Source of the DNA: Emydura subglobosa
Taxonomy: Eukaryota > Chordata > Testudines > Chelidae
Length of the DNA: 64,000 bases
Reading direction: 5' to 3'
Assembly (NCBI GenBank): GCA_007922225.1
Contig: ML679974.1
Coordinates: 7,457,988 to 7,521,987 of the forward strand
Part shown: positions 13,658 through 25,296 of the stretch, in pieces
How the letters are laid out: each line of letters begins with the position of its first letter
Position numbering within the stretch: the stretch's first letter is position 1
Made by a program: the position numbers and the translations under genes
Notes under the pieces: generated by a model
Seen by the model: the letters and a program-made list of their open reading frames with translations, nothing else
Told to the model about the DNA's origin: nothing
Database searches by the model: none

Positions 13658-13757
13658 CAGAATAGTTCTGTAAGGCTGAATGGTACCATGGTCAGGAACA
13701 TGGTCAACGATCCATATATGCCTAGCATCAATGTAATTTGACTCAGGAGGTCTCCAA
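13658..13757 (-). CDS. TMEM104-like gene, exon with helix 3
   Basis: A 100-bp exon, acceptor tttgttttccttggcag, donor CTG|gtcagt. A GTAAGA donor 4 bp further on would break the phase with the next exon. It encodes GDLLSQITLMLGIYGSLTMF followed by LTMVPFSLTELF. It aligns without gaps to TMEM104 (VGVNLFYFCIIVYLYGDLAIYAAAVPFSLMQV): the Y-G, VPFSL and the Cys completed across the next junction line up. This is one hydrophobic helix ending at the luminal/extracellular side. Confidence 0.75.
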
Positions 13758-14542
13758 CTGCCAAGGAAAACAAAGGAAACATTAAACTGATTCAAACTTC
13801 ACTGTTATTTCTTACTTCACATTGCTTCTCAAAAAGGCTGGGTGAAAACTGACGGCATGGCATATTATACTATAACACACACAGACACAGATGAGACAAA
13901 TAGAAGCAAAATACACATCTAGATCTATAGATTAGAACTTCCCAGGTTTCCTCTGTCTGCAGGTGTAGACAGGTAGCAATATAAATAGAACAGCATGGGT
14001 CTGATCCTCAGCTTGACTTGAAGGGAGCTATGTTGAATTCACACCAGCTGAGAATCTAGCCATGGATGCATATGGAAGGAGAGATGGAGAAAGGGAGATT
14101 GTTAGCATGCAGAGGGAGTGGAAAAGAATCTTGAGGCAGAGCTGGCCTTCAATGGAGATAGGCCATTTTCCACCCACTAAGGATCTGGCCTTTATTTCCA
14201 TGATTTAGAAGATCACTCCATTCCAAGGCAGTAGCAGGAGTGGAGATTTAAGGCAGTTCTGCATCCTTGTTACCTCTAAGCAAAGTCTTGCAATTTGTAC
14301 AAATAACTTTTCTTTCATCTGCTCCTGCCAGTTTGCATTTTACTCATAACATGTTTTTGGGCAGTTCACAAAGACACTCAGGGGGAGGATTCCTTTAAAG
14401 ACTGGAACCGCCTCTGGATCTGAAATCCCACAATCGCAGTCACAGAGCAGTTCAGGAGCACTGCCAATGACTGGTTTCCAAGGGCAGCAGCACACAAGTA
14501 TGAATTTCAAGTGCGTCCCCATAAGGTGTCTTGAAAGAGGCA

Positions 14543-14735
14543 GTCTGCAAGAGGAAGGATGGTCCACCGGATAGGGTGCTAATCTAGGACTCAGGAGACT
14601 TGGTTTCAGTTCTCAGCTCTGCCACAGATTGTATATGACATTGAGCAAGTCACTCTATGCCTCAGTTTCCCACCTCACTTCCTACATTCTAAGGGTGTTA
14701 TGAGGATAAATACGGCCAAGATCTGGAGATGCTCA
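14543..14735 (+). mobile_element. MIR-type tRNA-derived SINE
   Basis: It has the typical order of a CORE-SINE: a degenerate tRNA-like head (ggtccaccggatagggtgct), then ctcaggagacttggtttcag, gagcaagtcactctatgcctcagtttccc, and a tail with gttatgaggataaata. About 190 bp and strongly diverged. Confidence 0.75.
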
Positions 14736-15689
14736 GATATTTATGTGGCTCCTGTTAGCATCATATCTAAAATAGATTATATTAAAAAAGGGCAGACTTT
14801 TTTTAGATGCTTGTTTTTAATTTCTTGTGAAAAATTAGTAGTTTGATTTCACGTTGACTATACTAAAACATTTACCCACTTGCCAAAGTGACACTTATCC
14901 CTACAGGATTCTATGCCTTGCATAAGTGCCTGTATTTTACAGACAGGGGCCAGTTCCTTAGCTGATGTAAATTGGCTTAACACCATTGAAGTCCATGAAG
15001 CTACCAGTTCAAACAGCTGAGGATCTGGCTCAGGATACTTTTGTGAATGTGTTTCACTATATACATGGAGAACAGAAAATTTTCAGTCAGAATTATTCCA
15101 CAAGCACAGCAGGCTTGTGACATCATGGTAACCGGCCACTCTCACCAATTAGGTGTTATTCTCACTCTTACCAAAAATGACCTTCAGTTGAAGTCACCCA
15201 AGCAGACAGCCCTTTGGAGTCAATGCAAATTGTCTATGTGTAGCATACCAGGGCTCACATTTCCTTTGATTTTCAAGTCAAGCTTCATAAAATCAGCTTA
15301 AGTATGTACAAAAATATTACCTCATGTTTCAGCATTGTGTGGGCAGCAGTGTTTCTATACGCTGCCTCTCTGCTTTTAACATTTTTTTACCCTGTGCATT
15401 GTTTTAAGGTTTTCCGATTATCTGTTTTGTCATTTGAAAGTAGCAAATACAGCTGCTCTGTTATCAGCTACCAGGTTTTCTGCCAGTTTCTTTCTACATA
15501 CCTCCTTCACAAACAGCTCCCTAAGGGAGCCAGCTCTAGGGGAGCTGAAGCCTGGGCCAAGTCACCTGGAGTTCATGGCTACTTCAAAAAAGTTACTGAT
15601 GCTAGAACTAACAAGACTTACCATGGCCTGAATTGTGTGGGGAGGGCAACAGTGGAATGGTGGATTTCCCATCTCTCTGAGTAGGAGGG

Positions 15690-16060
15690 CATCACACAGA
15701 AAAGGCTAAGAGTACTACAAAAAGAAGTGCATCATGGGAGTCCCATGGCAATTTAGTCACAGGAAGAGACCACAGTGCATCTTGGGAGATGTACTCCAGT
15801 CACAAAGCCAGGCCTATATGGGTGAAGGGAGGCATAAAGTGACCTAGAACTACAAAGTCCACAAGGTACCATGGCAACTCATGCAGACACAGATTAACAT
15901 TGATCCAAAATAAAACACTGACATTTCCAAATCAAAAATGTTCAGAATTCTTCATCCTCAGAAAGTTTTGCTATTTTGTCTCAATCCAGATGTATGGATT
16001 CAAAATGTCAAAACAACAAGATTTCCTGCAGGACAGAAATTCCATTTTCCCATCAGCTCT
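15690..16060. repeat. Old interspersed repeat with repeated 'gcatcatggga' motifs
   Basis: Contains spaced copies of the motif gcatcatgggag / gcatcttgggag and ends in a segment resembling one near 1010-1200 (ccatgatgcac ... caaaatcaaaatatttt). The two regions look like diverged copies of one family. Class unknown. Confidence 0.35.
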
Positions 16061-16489
16061 CCTCTGAACATATGCTCATGAGACACCACCTAGGAAAGTA
16101 ACAGGTCCTTGCTGAAAGCCCCATGGAGCGAGAGAACCAATAGAAACATAGCCAAGAACGAAGTTTGGAACTTGTAGGAAACAAGAGTGATATTGCAGTA
16201 GAGTAAGTTTAGAGGATTTTGGAACAATTCAGTTTCAGAAACTGGCTTGGTTTGGGTCCAGAAAGTGCTTTGTATGGTATTTCATTGACCACTACTTTCT
16301 AGAAATGCAATTACTTGTACCCGCAATTACAAATGTAACTAGAACTGGGAGAGTACTCTGCTGAAAAAGCCAGTAACAGACGAGGCTCCCACTTCATCCA
16401 CCGAAGGTGGACAAAAGAGAATAACAAAGTTTCCCAGAGAATCAGTTCCAAAGTAAAATAAGAAGGCAAAGTACATCCAGGAAACCTAC

Positions 16490-16610
16490 CAGTACTGAAG
16501 TACATCTTCGTCAAGTCAGTCAGAGAAAGCAGCTCACTTATATCAAATGCACTTGGCTTTGGATCTTCTGGAAGGCAATAGCAGCAGCTAACGTATTTTG
16601 AGGAGGATTC
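16490..16610 (-). CDS. TMEM104-like gene, cytosolic loop exon
   Basis: A 121-bp exon running from phase 0 to phase 1 (donor CTG|gtaggt). Two acceptors are plausible: tgttctcttgaag at 16611, which fits the phase of the upstream exon, and a stronger-looking ctattgccttccag about 50 bp inside, which does not. The C-terminal part, PSAFDISELLSLTDLTKMYF, corresponds to the TMEM104 segment FEITDRVEMGQMASMFF that precedes helix 3. The N-terminal part is Cys/Ser-rich and shorter than the acidic loop of TMEM104. The 3' boundary is secure; the 5' boundary is less so. Confidence 0.7.
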
Positions 16611-17584
16611 CTTCAAGAGAACATAAAAGACAACCATTTTCTGGTCATGTGCACTGTATGAAACACACTGGCAAAGCAGATAATGCATTCCATGAATGGA
16701 TAGCAGCATATTGTTTATAAAAGGGAGATACTATTTTATCTCAAGTAGTAGAAGGTTGTGTTATAGTGTTGTAGATTTTAAATTCAAATCCTGCAGGCAA
16801 CCCATGTGGGATGGGAGAGAGATTGTTACACGTACACTAAACATGAGCACATATCCTGCAGCTGGGTGAGTGCAGAGTTCAAAGCTGGCTGTTGCATTTT
16901 TGACTGGGCCTGCAAAACAACAGTCTGGGCCTGAAAAAACCCTCTCCAGACATAACCACATCCTGTTTTCTCACACTACTCTGCACAGATCTGGCCTAGG
17001 GATTCTGAGGAGCATTCCTTAGCAAAATGATTCTTTGGGGATATATCCCAAACTTAACTCAAGGGAGAGTAGGTGCGAGGCAATCTTCAGAGGTCTCGCC
17101 TTCAAGGACACTAAGGCACCTTGGGCTAGGCAGGGCCCAAACGCTCGCTCCAAACAGAATTTAAAAACATTTATAGCACAAAAGGCCTCTTACAAAATCC
17201 CTTTTCACAACTAATCTCAGTATAACTAATAAGGTGCTCTCAGTGTCAAAAATTGCTGATTCAGCATTTTGTATTCCCAGCTGCAGCAGCAGTTCATTGG
17301 CTCTGCAGACAGCCTGCTTTCCTGACACTGTTCGGGTCATGGTATCAGTTTTCATTATGGCTGGAGGCAACAGACTAGCCCAATTAAATCAGATTCAGAT
17401 TGTTAGCACAGAGGAAGTTGCTTAATGGGGCTGCTACATCACTTAAGGGACCACTGTGTACGTTACATTCCATATTCAGAGGGCCTCTGTAGTGAATCAT
17501 TCACTTTTTAATTTCTCTTCTTACTAGCCAAATAATTTCTTCTTAAGTCATATTATAATCACATAATATACACCCTATGTATGT

Positions 17585-17586
<2 letters not shown>

Positions 17587-17618
<32 letters not shown>
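17587..17618. repeat. (AC)16 microsatellite
   Basis: Uninterrupted AC dinucleotide tract, followed at 17655-17715 by a looser AT/TATACA-rich stretch. Confidence 0.95.
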
Positions 17619-17620
<2 letters not shown>

Positions 17621-18042
17621 TTGACCTTCTGGTTATTATTTGTTGTTTCTATTCCAGTAATATATACATATTGTATATATGTAATACATATTTGTACAAT
17701 GTGTGTGTTGTATACACATAATAGAGTCATATAATAATCCACACCATTGGAATGAATAAATAAAATCTATTCATTTTTCTTGTAGAATTGATAATTACAC
17801 AGGCTCAACAGCCCTATAGGAAAATATATCTGAAATGAGAAGTATTTTTAAGTCCTACATAACTGATGGATTTGAGTCAATTCCTAATATTCAGATTTAC
17901 CAGCTGGCTCTCAAACATAATTCGTGTGATTAATGGTTGAGAATAGAGGGCATGATTCAAAGCCTATTGAAATCACTGGGAGTCTTTCCACTGATATTTA
18001 AAAACTGTAAGTAAATACATAAATAAACAAAAACAGATTCAC

Positions 18043-18130
18043 CTCTTTGTGGATGTCATTATTCCTGTTCCAAACAACTCTTGCATTTGCAGAAGACATT
18101 ACTTCAATCAGGAAGGTCACAGTTATGTAG
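18043..18130 (-). CDS. TMEM104-like gene, exon with helix 2 and following loop
   Basis: An 88-bp exon, acceptor gcatttctcccttag, donor AAAGAG|gtgaat. The split Ser codon is completed across the junction with the 21037 exon. It encodes YITVTFLIEVMSSANARVVW followed by a polar segment. This matches TMEM104 in register (there MSFVTTTFVIEAMAAANA): the T-T/V-F-x-I-E-x-M core and the ANA motif are shared. It ends in phase 0 within what should be a cytosolic loop. Together with the helix-1 exon this is the strongest evidence for the gene. Confidence 0.85.
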
Positions 18131-18984
18131 CTAAGGGAGAAATGCAGGAGATATTGATTCTGGAATATTGCATGCTTGCTTCATTCATGATAAGACACTG
18201 CAAAATAGCCCTAACAATCTATTGATCTCATTCATATCTTTAACTGAGATGGGACAATGAGGAGAAGTTTAGCTCTGGATCTGAATTAATTTAATAAAGT
18301 TAATTTAGGTAAAATTGTGGCTGGATTTTAAGAACCTGCTTCTTCTCACTTACATCAATGCAACTCCATTGTCTTCACTGGAGTTAATCTCTATTTTAGT
18401 CCAGCGTAAATGAGAGAAGACACAGGCCCATCATTTGTATTTGACCCACTGAAATCCCTTGAGCTATTTTTGTGAAATTTCAACTGTACCTGAACTGGAA
18501 ATAGGAATGGGAGGGTTTTTCTCTATTATAGCCCTGATTTGGAACCTAAACCATAAGGGCAGGTTAGAACCCATGGATTTTAACCTGAACCTTTCTTTTC
18601 CCAACTACACCCTCTGAAACTCAAATAGGATCAGACTGGAGGTTCTGGCTTTAGCTCACGTCTAGTCTAGGTTTTTCCTTTGAGCATATGTTTGTAATAA
18701 GGATCACTTGGATCCCTGGGGAAAGGACTATGCAACATATGTGCAGAGCAAAGCGTGTTTTGTACAATAAGGCACGGGGGGCATCTCCCTGTTGCTGCTG
18801 AGCAGCCATTTTGCATCTATTTGTGCAGACATACAGTGTGCTGTGACTTATATTTGTTGCAGACACAGACCATAGCCTGTTGCTGAACAAGTCATTTCCA
18901 ATAGCTTCAACTAATATATTGCACAAGATACGTCAAGCGTCCAAGTTCTTTTATTTGCATTACAGTATCAACTACAGGCCACAA

Positions 18985-19200
18985 ATGAGATCAGGGCCTC
19001 ATTGTGCTAGGTGCCGTATACACACAAAGCAAGAGATAACCCATAACCCAAAGAGTTTGTGCTCAAAATAGACAAGACAGAGGGTGGGAGGGGTAAGGAA
19101 GGCACAGAAGAGGGCAAGTGACTTGCTCATGATCACACAGCAAGCCCATGGCAAAGTCAGAAACTGATTCCTCCTTGGAATAAGATACTGCAAGAACAGA
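18985..19200 (-). mobile_element. MIR-type SINE (antisense)
   Basis: In reverse orientation: an atcagggcctcattgtgcta-type tail, then gggcaagtgacttgctcatg and atcacacagcaagcccatgg. These are the conserved centre of MIR/CORE-SINEs. A 154-codon minus frame (18999-19463) runs through it and is not considered a gene. Confidence 0.7.
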
Positions 19201-19944
19201 AAATGTTGTTCCATTCTTGAGCCCGAATACCATAGTACAATTTGGAATGGGATAAAGTGAATACACACTACCTGAACTGCTTTCACAAAGTCACACACTT
19301 TTAAACGCCTCCAGAAATTAGCCTGAGAAATTCTGAAGCTGTTGGGCATTTGCTGTATTGTGGGGCTATTTTCTCCCATTTTCACCTCTAGATGGCAGTA
19401 GAATTTAAGGATTTTATTTTTTAAAACACTGAGTACATGTGCATAGGAGGACCTGGAATTCATTGTAAAAACTGTAATCTAGATATCTGAGCCTCAGATC
19501 TGAGCTCCAGTGTATTTCCATGTATTTATGTTTAAAGCTAGACAAGAGCAGTTCCTGTTCCTCCATGACAATTACTGTTCACAGTACATAACAAGGTGAC
19601 TATGGTTGCTTATTATGTTTATGCAAAATTAACTTGGAGATCAGAAGGATCTTAACATAAGCTTTACAAATAAATCCTACAGGCCTGAACAAAAAATTCG
19701 GACCATGACCAAAGCATAACATTCCTTTCAATTTTATTTTTACAACTTGGCTTATTTACAAAGCCAGTGATTTGACTGTTCTAGTCCTCCTCTCCCATTA
19801 AACACAAAACAAGCCATTTCTGAGGTAATAGCTAGAAAAGAATTGATGGAACAAGCACCATCTTTCTATAATAAATACCCTTCCACCCATTATAATGTTG
19901 ACAATAGGCCTGTTAAAAAGGATACTGTTGTTACCTAGGAAAAG

Positions 19945-20190
19945 AAGGATGGCCTAGTGGTTAGGCTGCTTCCTGGGATGCAGGAAATCTTAGTTCATTT
20001 TTCTGCTATGTCACAGACATCCTACATGACATTGGGCAAATCACTTAGTCACTTTTTGCCTCAGTTTCCCCTCTGTAAAATGTGGATAATAGTCTTGCCT
20101 TGTCTCCCAAGGGTGTTGTGAAGATAAACACATAGATGGTGAAGCACTGAGATATAACAGTATATGTACCTTAGATAGTTTGGAAGCTCT
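19945..20190 (+). mobile_element. MIR-type tRNA-derived SINE
   Basis: Nearly complete: a tRNA-like head (atggcctagtggttaggctg), then the central ttgggcaaatcacttagtca, cctcagtttcccctctgtaa and the 3' segment ggtgttgtgaagataaacac. Better preserved than the copy at 14543. Confidence 0.85.
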
Positions 20191-21036
20191 TTGTAAATTT
20201 ATAAACGTATGAACTCTATGTTTGCACACTGCTTACCATAGTAGGCTCCTGACAGATAATAAAAAGCAGTAGTAATAATACTCATGTACTTCAGCATTCT
20301 TAAGGGACAGTGAGACAGCTTCACCGGATTGTCAATCAGAGCAGGACCTTTGTCAATAGCTTTGATCAGTCTATAATCTAGGGTCTCAGGATTTGGCCCC
20401 ATTCCTCGCATGGCGGCACAAAGACCAGCTGCAACCTTGTCAAAGCCATGTGCCTGTGTGGGTATTTTAATCTTGGAAGTATTTCCATTTTCTTTCCCTA
20501 GAGTAATTTTAAACTGGACAAGTGAACACTTCAGACTGTGTGATCAGAACCATCTCAAAACAGCCACGCACTTTGCCCAGGCACCCAAATATACGTTTGG
20601 GACTGCAGCTCAGGGAGACAGACAGCAGAAGCCAGTCAGCTTGTGAGTATGTGTCTATGCAATGTCTATATATATATGCACTGTGCGTATGCAGTATCTG
20701 AGGCCATGTTTAACTAAGAAACTATAGGTAAAGAAAAAATAATTCTGATTAAATATTTCTATTATAATAGTGACTAAAAGTCCCAATCAGGCTCAGGCAT
20801 CATGCTGTACGAAACACAGAAGTGGTAATGATCCCTGCCCCAAAGAGCTTACAACCTAAGAATGGTATCTCTCAATTACAGAATCGTTCACATACATTTT
20901 ATCAGACACCACTTCATGTTACACAGCAAAATAAGAAGAGCTGCAAAGTAGGCCTGGGCTCAAATGCCAAGGGAGACATCTAAACCCTAGGATAGGAGGG
21001 AAAGATGTTGTAAAAAGGTGTTTCTAGATAGGTTAC

Positions 21037-21158
21037 CTCATCACCATGGCCAATGCCAGGATAATACTGCTGGCCAGCCAGCCTGCATCGGCAAAGGCTT
21101 TAGGCAGGGCTAAGATTCCAATTCCAAACATTGAGTTAAATACATACATCATGCCCAC
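21037..21158 (-). CDS. TMEM104-like gene, exon with transmembrane helix 1
   Basis: A 122-bp exon starting in phase 0 and ending in phase 2, acceptor cttttactctag, donor AG|gtaacc. It encodes VGMMYVFNSMFGIGILALPK followed by AFADAGWLASS and a hydrophobic run. This is the family signature of TMEM104 (there VGLVYMFN..., then PKAFATAGW) and resembles the unwound helix-1 G-x-G-x-L-x-x-P-x-A-F motif of amino-acid/auxin permease family transporters such as SLC38. The Gly-rich break and the PKAF segment are intact. Family assignment is secure; identity with TMEM104 itself is not claimed, because many positions differ. The protein is expected to be a multi-pass membrane protein; its substrate is unknown. 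Confidence 0.85.
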
Positions 21159-21247
21159 CTAGAGTAAAAGAGATGGGAGTAAGAGCAAGCAGAGAATGTC
21201 TCAGAGGAAGGTGAGGGCATGGTGACACACTACCCAAACACTGGGCC

Positions 21248-21360
21248 ACAGAGTCACAGAATTTAAGGCCAGAAGGGACTACCAGGACATGCAGTCTGAC
21301 CTCCTGTCGATCACAGCCCACCAGCACCCACACACGAACCCCAGCAACCAAAATTAGACC
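21248..21360 (-). mobile_element. CR1 LINE 3' fragment (antisense)
   Basis: Reads cagagtcacagaatttaagg, ccagaagggactaccaggac and tctgacctcctg, the reverse complement of a CR1 3' terminus. Lies in the intron just upstream of the helix-1 exon. Confidence 0.75.
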
Positions 21361-22563
21361 AAAATACTCCAGCCCTCAGGAGACTAAAAGTATGATGTCC
21401 CATAGGGAGGGAATAGGAGGGAACAGATCATGCCCTACATGGAAAATTTCCACACAGTGGCAGGAATCTGCACTAGTTCCCACGCAGGATATGGCACAGA
21501 GATCATGTAGCCTGTGTAAAGTGGTTTGATTATCTAAGCTCATAGGTCTTGGGGTCCTCATCAGAGGTCTTGGATCTTTCCACAGCTTCCCACTGCTCTC
21601 CTCTTGCACCCCAGCCTGCATCACAGCTTCCTGTGGGCTTTCTGCCTGCCTTCAACCCCAGAGAGGTCTCACCCAGCCAGGTAGAAGAACAACTGACTGT
21701 ACATAATGCTGACAGGATCGTTTTGCTTGCTCGTGCAACATGGACAAAGTGGCTACATGACGACATGGAGAGTGGCTGTCACCGCCTCCCCCGGCCCTCC
21801 AGCTCTACACTTCACAGAGCTCATGGAATGGGGAGGGTTGGTAGGAGGGCTGATGTTATGCAGGCCCTCTGCACAGAGGCGAATTTCATCCTCAGCGATT
21901 GATTGGTGCTGACGGACCTATGCAAAGACTCTCCCATAAATGGCTTCATAAAAGTTTAAACTCAGGATTATAGAAAGATCTTGATAAACCTAGTCCCACA
22001 GGAGCAGCAAGCTGATTTAATTTATGGCTTCAAGACTAATTTCTTGCTGAAGTTAGACTCCTGTAGCAAATGACCAAACAGGAAACGGCTCCGATTATCC
22101 TGTGCTTTTTCTCTCAGCTGGTAACACACTACAAGTAGGAGATCATGTACTGTATGGTTCACTGAACTCATTCACTCCCAGATAGCTCTCCTCTGCCTGC
22201 TCTCTCCTCCTTGGCCCCACCCTCAGACAAAATCTCAGCCTTGCTGAAATAACTAGAGCTCATTATTTACAGAGTCACTAGCTTCTGAGAAGTCTCTCTG
22301 AAAATAACATTGTGGGCCTTTATTCTCTCAATGGAGTCTACATCAGATTGGCTCAGTTCAGAACTCAAAGGACAAGTTATTTTTGTTGGATTTTATTATT
22401 GTCGTCTTTTTAGCTGTCCAACCTTGAATACTCCAGGTGGAAGCCCAGAAAGACACAAAAATATGCAGTTTGTTTTAAAAAGTGGGGAGGGGGGAGCTGA
22501 ATCTCCTCCCACTTATATGAACAAAAAACAGGAGTAACTTTAATGTAGCGTATGGAGAAACAC

Positions 22564-22637
22564 TAGTATAGTATAGTATAGTATAGTATAGTATAGTATA
22601 GTATAGTATAGTATAGTATAGTATAGTATAGTATAGT
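22564..22637. repeat. Pentanucleotide microsatellite (TAGTA)n
   Basis: About 15 uninterrupted units of TAGTA. Perfect across 74 bp, so probably young and polymorphic. Confidence 0.97.
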
Positions 22638-23010
22638 CTTTCTGTGAAACAAGACTCGGGCCCAAAGATTTTAAAAGGCTGAATTAGACACAAAACAGTG
22701 CAGAGTTTACTAGAGAGGGGCCTTCTGTTTTTCCATGTTTATTAATTTAATGTTTCAGGGAGGTTTTTTTTAAAAAGCAATGTTTTTTGTTTTCTGTAGG
22801 TGTCCAAAAATCAGGATTTTTCAAGGCTCTCTTTGTACATACAGTGATGAGCAATATATAAAGTATATACTGTATGAGTAAAGTGCACTAGGGAACACTG
22901 CAAAGAGATTAATGTAGTGCTGTTTCACACAGCCCTACGGAGCCTTTAGTGGGTTCCAGCAGGGTCCACATGGACCAATTAACACACAACAAATTAGTGC
23001 ACTTTAGAAA

Positions 23011-23047
23011 TCTCTCTCTCACACACACACACACACACAACACACAC
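23011..23047. repeat. (CT)n(AC)n microsatellite
   Basis: Five CT units run into about ten AC units with one interruption. Confidence 0.9.
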
Positions 23048-23277
23048 CTGAGTCCACAAGCTTCTTAGGTACAAAGTAACCATTTCCAGAATTTTCTAGT
23101 GTTTATTGGATAAAACACTAATTTCTTTTATTTTCTGTGTGTGCATGTCTGCTGGTGTATCTGGGGTGCTTTATTGATGTTCATCGGTTAAAACCTAAAA
23201 TAATAAATCCTAACTATAGAGAACAACCCTGCAAATGGCAGAGAGCTGGGCACTTTTCAGCATTCCCCTAAACCGTT

Positions 23278-23345
23278 TCATAGACTTTAAGGCCAGATGG
23301 GACTTTATAATCTTCTAGTCTCACCTCTTGCATAACACAGGCCAG
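23278..23345 (-). mobile_element. CR1 LINE 3' fragment (antisense)
   Basis: Short terminal piece: tcatagactttaaggccaga, tgggactttataatcttcta. Truncated after about 70 bp. It lies 180 bp downstream (gene sense: 3') of the microexon at 23522-23544. Confidence 0.65.
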
Positions 23346-23521
23346 GGATTCCTGTCTGAGCTGCTCCAGTCACACAGGCCTCGCTCCCAGACATTTCCAC
23401 GCTTTCCTCCTCCCTGGATCCCATTCATATTTCCCCCTTTCCCTGACTGTGCTGCTCCACTGTCTTATGATTTTACTCCTAGAAGTTCACCTAGCTGCAC
23501 TATTCGCCCCTTCTCACTTAC

Positions 23522-23544
23522 CTTAATTATATTGCTGGCATAAT
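23522..23544 (-). CDS. TMEM104-like gene, 23-bp microexon
   Basis: A very short exon encoding YASNIIK between the acceptor ttggccaccag and a perfect GTAAGT donor. It starts in phase 1 and ends in phase 0, linking the acidic tail (24441) to the first membrane helix (21158). Upstream in the same frame there is a TAA with no other AG acceptor in between, so the exon cannot be longer unless the phase assignment is wrong. The residues sit where the SLC38/TMEM104 families have the short lead into helix 1. Assignment rests on splice sites and phase only. Confidence 0.45.
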
Positions 23545-24440
23545 CTGGTGGCCAAATTAGGGGAAGATCAGTGTTTTAAAAAAACAGCCCCATTGCACAG
23601 TTCTCAGCGCCTCAGTGCAACCATTTCCCACCTCCACTCTGGCTTCTTTACATGACGTCCATGGGCTGGGACAGTGTAAAGGCCTAAAAGCCACAGTTCC
23701 CACCAGGGAAGGATTCTGCCATTACAGACACTGTGATAGACAGCTTGCCTTTCAAGAACCCTCCATGCTGAGACAGAGTGGAAAGGGCATGCAGCCCTGC
23801 ACAAATTCCAGGCAGTGCAGGAGCCCATAAGGTAGCCCATGGAGGCTGCTGTAACTTAGACAGACCCTCAGGGTTCAAAGCCACCTTGGCCTCCCAATGC
23901 CTGGGCTACACATTCTATGCTGCATGCCTGGGAGGTGCAGCACAGACCCACCCCCAAGATCTGGGCTGAGCATCACAAAGATGAAAAACTAGCCAGTGGA
24001 TTTGCCTTACATTCTATGGGCCTTTTACACCTCTCTGGCAGCAGAAAGAGACCTTAGTGTAAATGAAAATCAGGCCCTACAGGCTCATAAAACATAGAGG
24101 TCACTGACCTACCAGAACATCAATTTTAGCCCCCTGCAAGAGCAGGATATAAACCCCCTGTTGACTGGGATCCCAGATGACAAGGAGTCACTTAAAGCAA
24201 AGAACTGAGAGTCAGTAGCAGGGTACATGACTATACGCTGTATCGATCATGTCTGCAGTGCACAAACATCCAGGTAGCACTAGCTTAAGCAAGACACCAA
24301 AAGTCCTGCTCTAGAATCTGTTTGGATTACTGCAATACTTGGAATGGATTCTTAAGGATCAGTCTCTTTTATGGTTTGTCTGGTCAGGCAGGGCTATATC
24401 CACCTTTTTGTAAATAAGTCATTCTGAAAGCGCATTTTAC

Positions 24441-24491
24441 CATCAGTGAATATTGACTTTCCACTCCCATCATTAACTTCTTGGTCATATC
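24441..24491 (-). CDS. TMEM104-like gene, coding exon 2
   Basis: A 51-bp exon with a strong acceptor (tttctttacag) and a donor GTAAAA. It begins in phase 1 and ends in phase 1. It encodes a polar, acidic piece, YDQEVNDGSGKSIFTD, continuing the soluble N-terminal tail. A second possible donor lies 33 bp further on (ACAAAAAG|gtgg), but its phase does not fit the next recognised exon, so the shorter form is preferred. The piece has no counterpart I recall in human TMEM104, which has only a short N-terminus. Confidence 0.5.
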
Positions 24492-24769
24492 CTGTAAAGA
24501 AACAAAGCCAAATGGTGGAGATAATCATCTTATTAAATACATGGTGTACTATCAATGTCCCATTTACTCTGAGGGAAGCTAATTCTACAGCAAGGCCCCT
24601 TGGTTAAGTGGCACTCTGTTGGGGCAAACCGAAAGGTATATCGCAGCTAATGGAAAATTCAAACTGGAGGAACCAGTGAATTAAAACTAGGAAAGGAATA
24701 ATCCTATCCACATAAACACCACAAGAGATATTATCTTCATGTGGCTAAGACATTAGGATTGGAACTCAG

Positions 24770-25130
24770 AAGCTCTGTCTAGGGTAGGTTTCTTGCACTA
24801 CCACAGACCTTGTGTGGAAAAGTCACTTAAGTTCTGGCCCAGATTTTTAAAGGAGCCTAAAGTCTCATTTTCAAAAGAGATTTAAGCACTTAGGAGCCTA
24901 AATGTCATTAACTGTCAATGGAATTTTGGCTCCTAAGTGCCTAAATCCCTTTTGAAATGAGACAGGTTCCTAAATCAGTTAGGCATTACAGCACTAAGCA
25001 CAGGAATGCCTAAACACCTTAAAAAATCTGAACGTCTGGCCCTCAGTTCCCCATCTGTAAAACTAAGGTAATACTTCCCTGCTTCACAAGTGTATTGTAA
25101 AGATAAAGTCACTGAGGCTTCTGAAACGTT
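24770..25130 (+). mobile_element. MIR-type SINE split by a palindromic element
   Basis: The left half (ggaaaagtcacttaagttct) and right half (cctcagttccccatctgtaa, then attgtaaagataaagtcact) are adjacent parts of one MIR core. They are interrupted by the element at 24841-25034. Removing that insert restores the usual MIR spacing. Confidence 0.75.
24841..25034. mobile_element. Palindromic MITE inserted in the SINE, 8-bp target duplication
   Basis: Flanked by a perfect 8-bp duplication TCTGGCCC (24833-24840 and 25035-25042). The ends agatttttaaagg and ccttaaaaaatct are inverted repeats. Inside is a larger palindrome (cacttaggagcctaaatg paired with ttggctcctaagtgcctaaa). An 8-bp duplication with short inverted ends fits a non-autonomous hAT-type element. 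Confidence 0.75.
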
Positions 25131-25296
25131 CAGATACAGCAGTGACTATAGACAATGTCCTGTTTGGATGGTGGTAAATTCAGCAATTTGAAATGCATCT
25201 GAGGTACAGGTCAATAAATTTGGAAGGGAAGAAAAGGGGACTTACTTGATTACAAATATAGTCAGAAGAAGACTCTCCTTTTGAAGTCCAACTTAC

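Noticed and set aside
20199..20411. Minus-strand 70-codon frame lying between two TMEM104-like exons
   Set aside because: It would interrupt the exon pair 21037/18130, which joins perfectly in a split Ser codon; no splice sites fit.
21549..21902. 117-codon plus-strand frame
   Set aside because: No recognisable domain, opposite strand to the host gene, intronic; likely chance in a GC-richer stretch.
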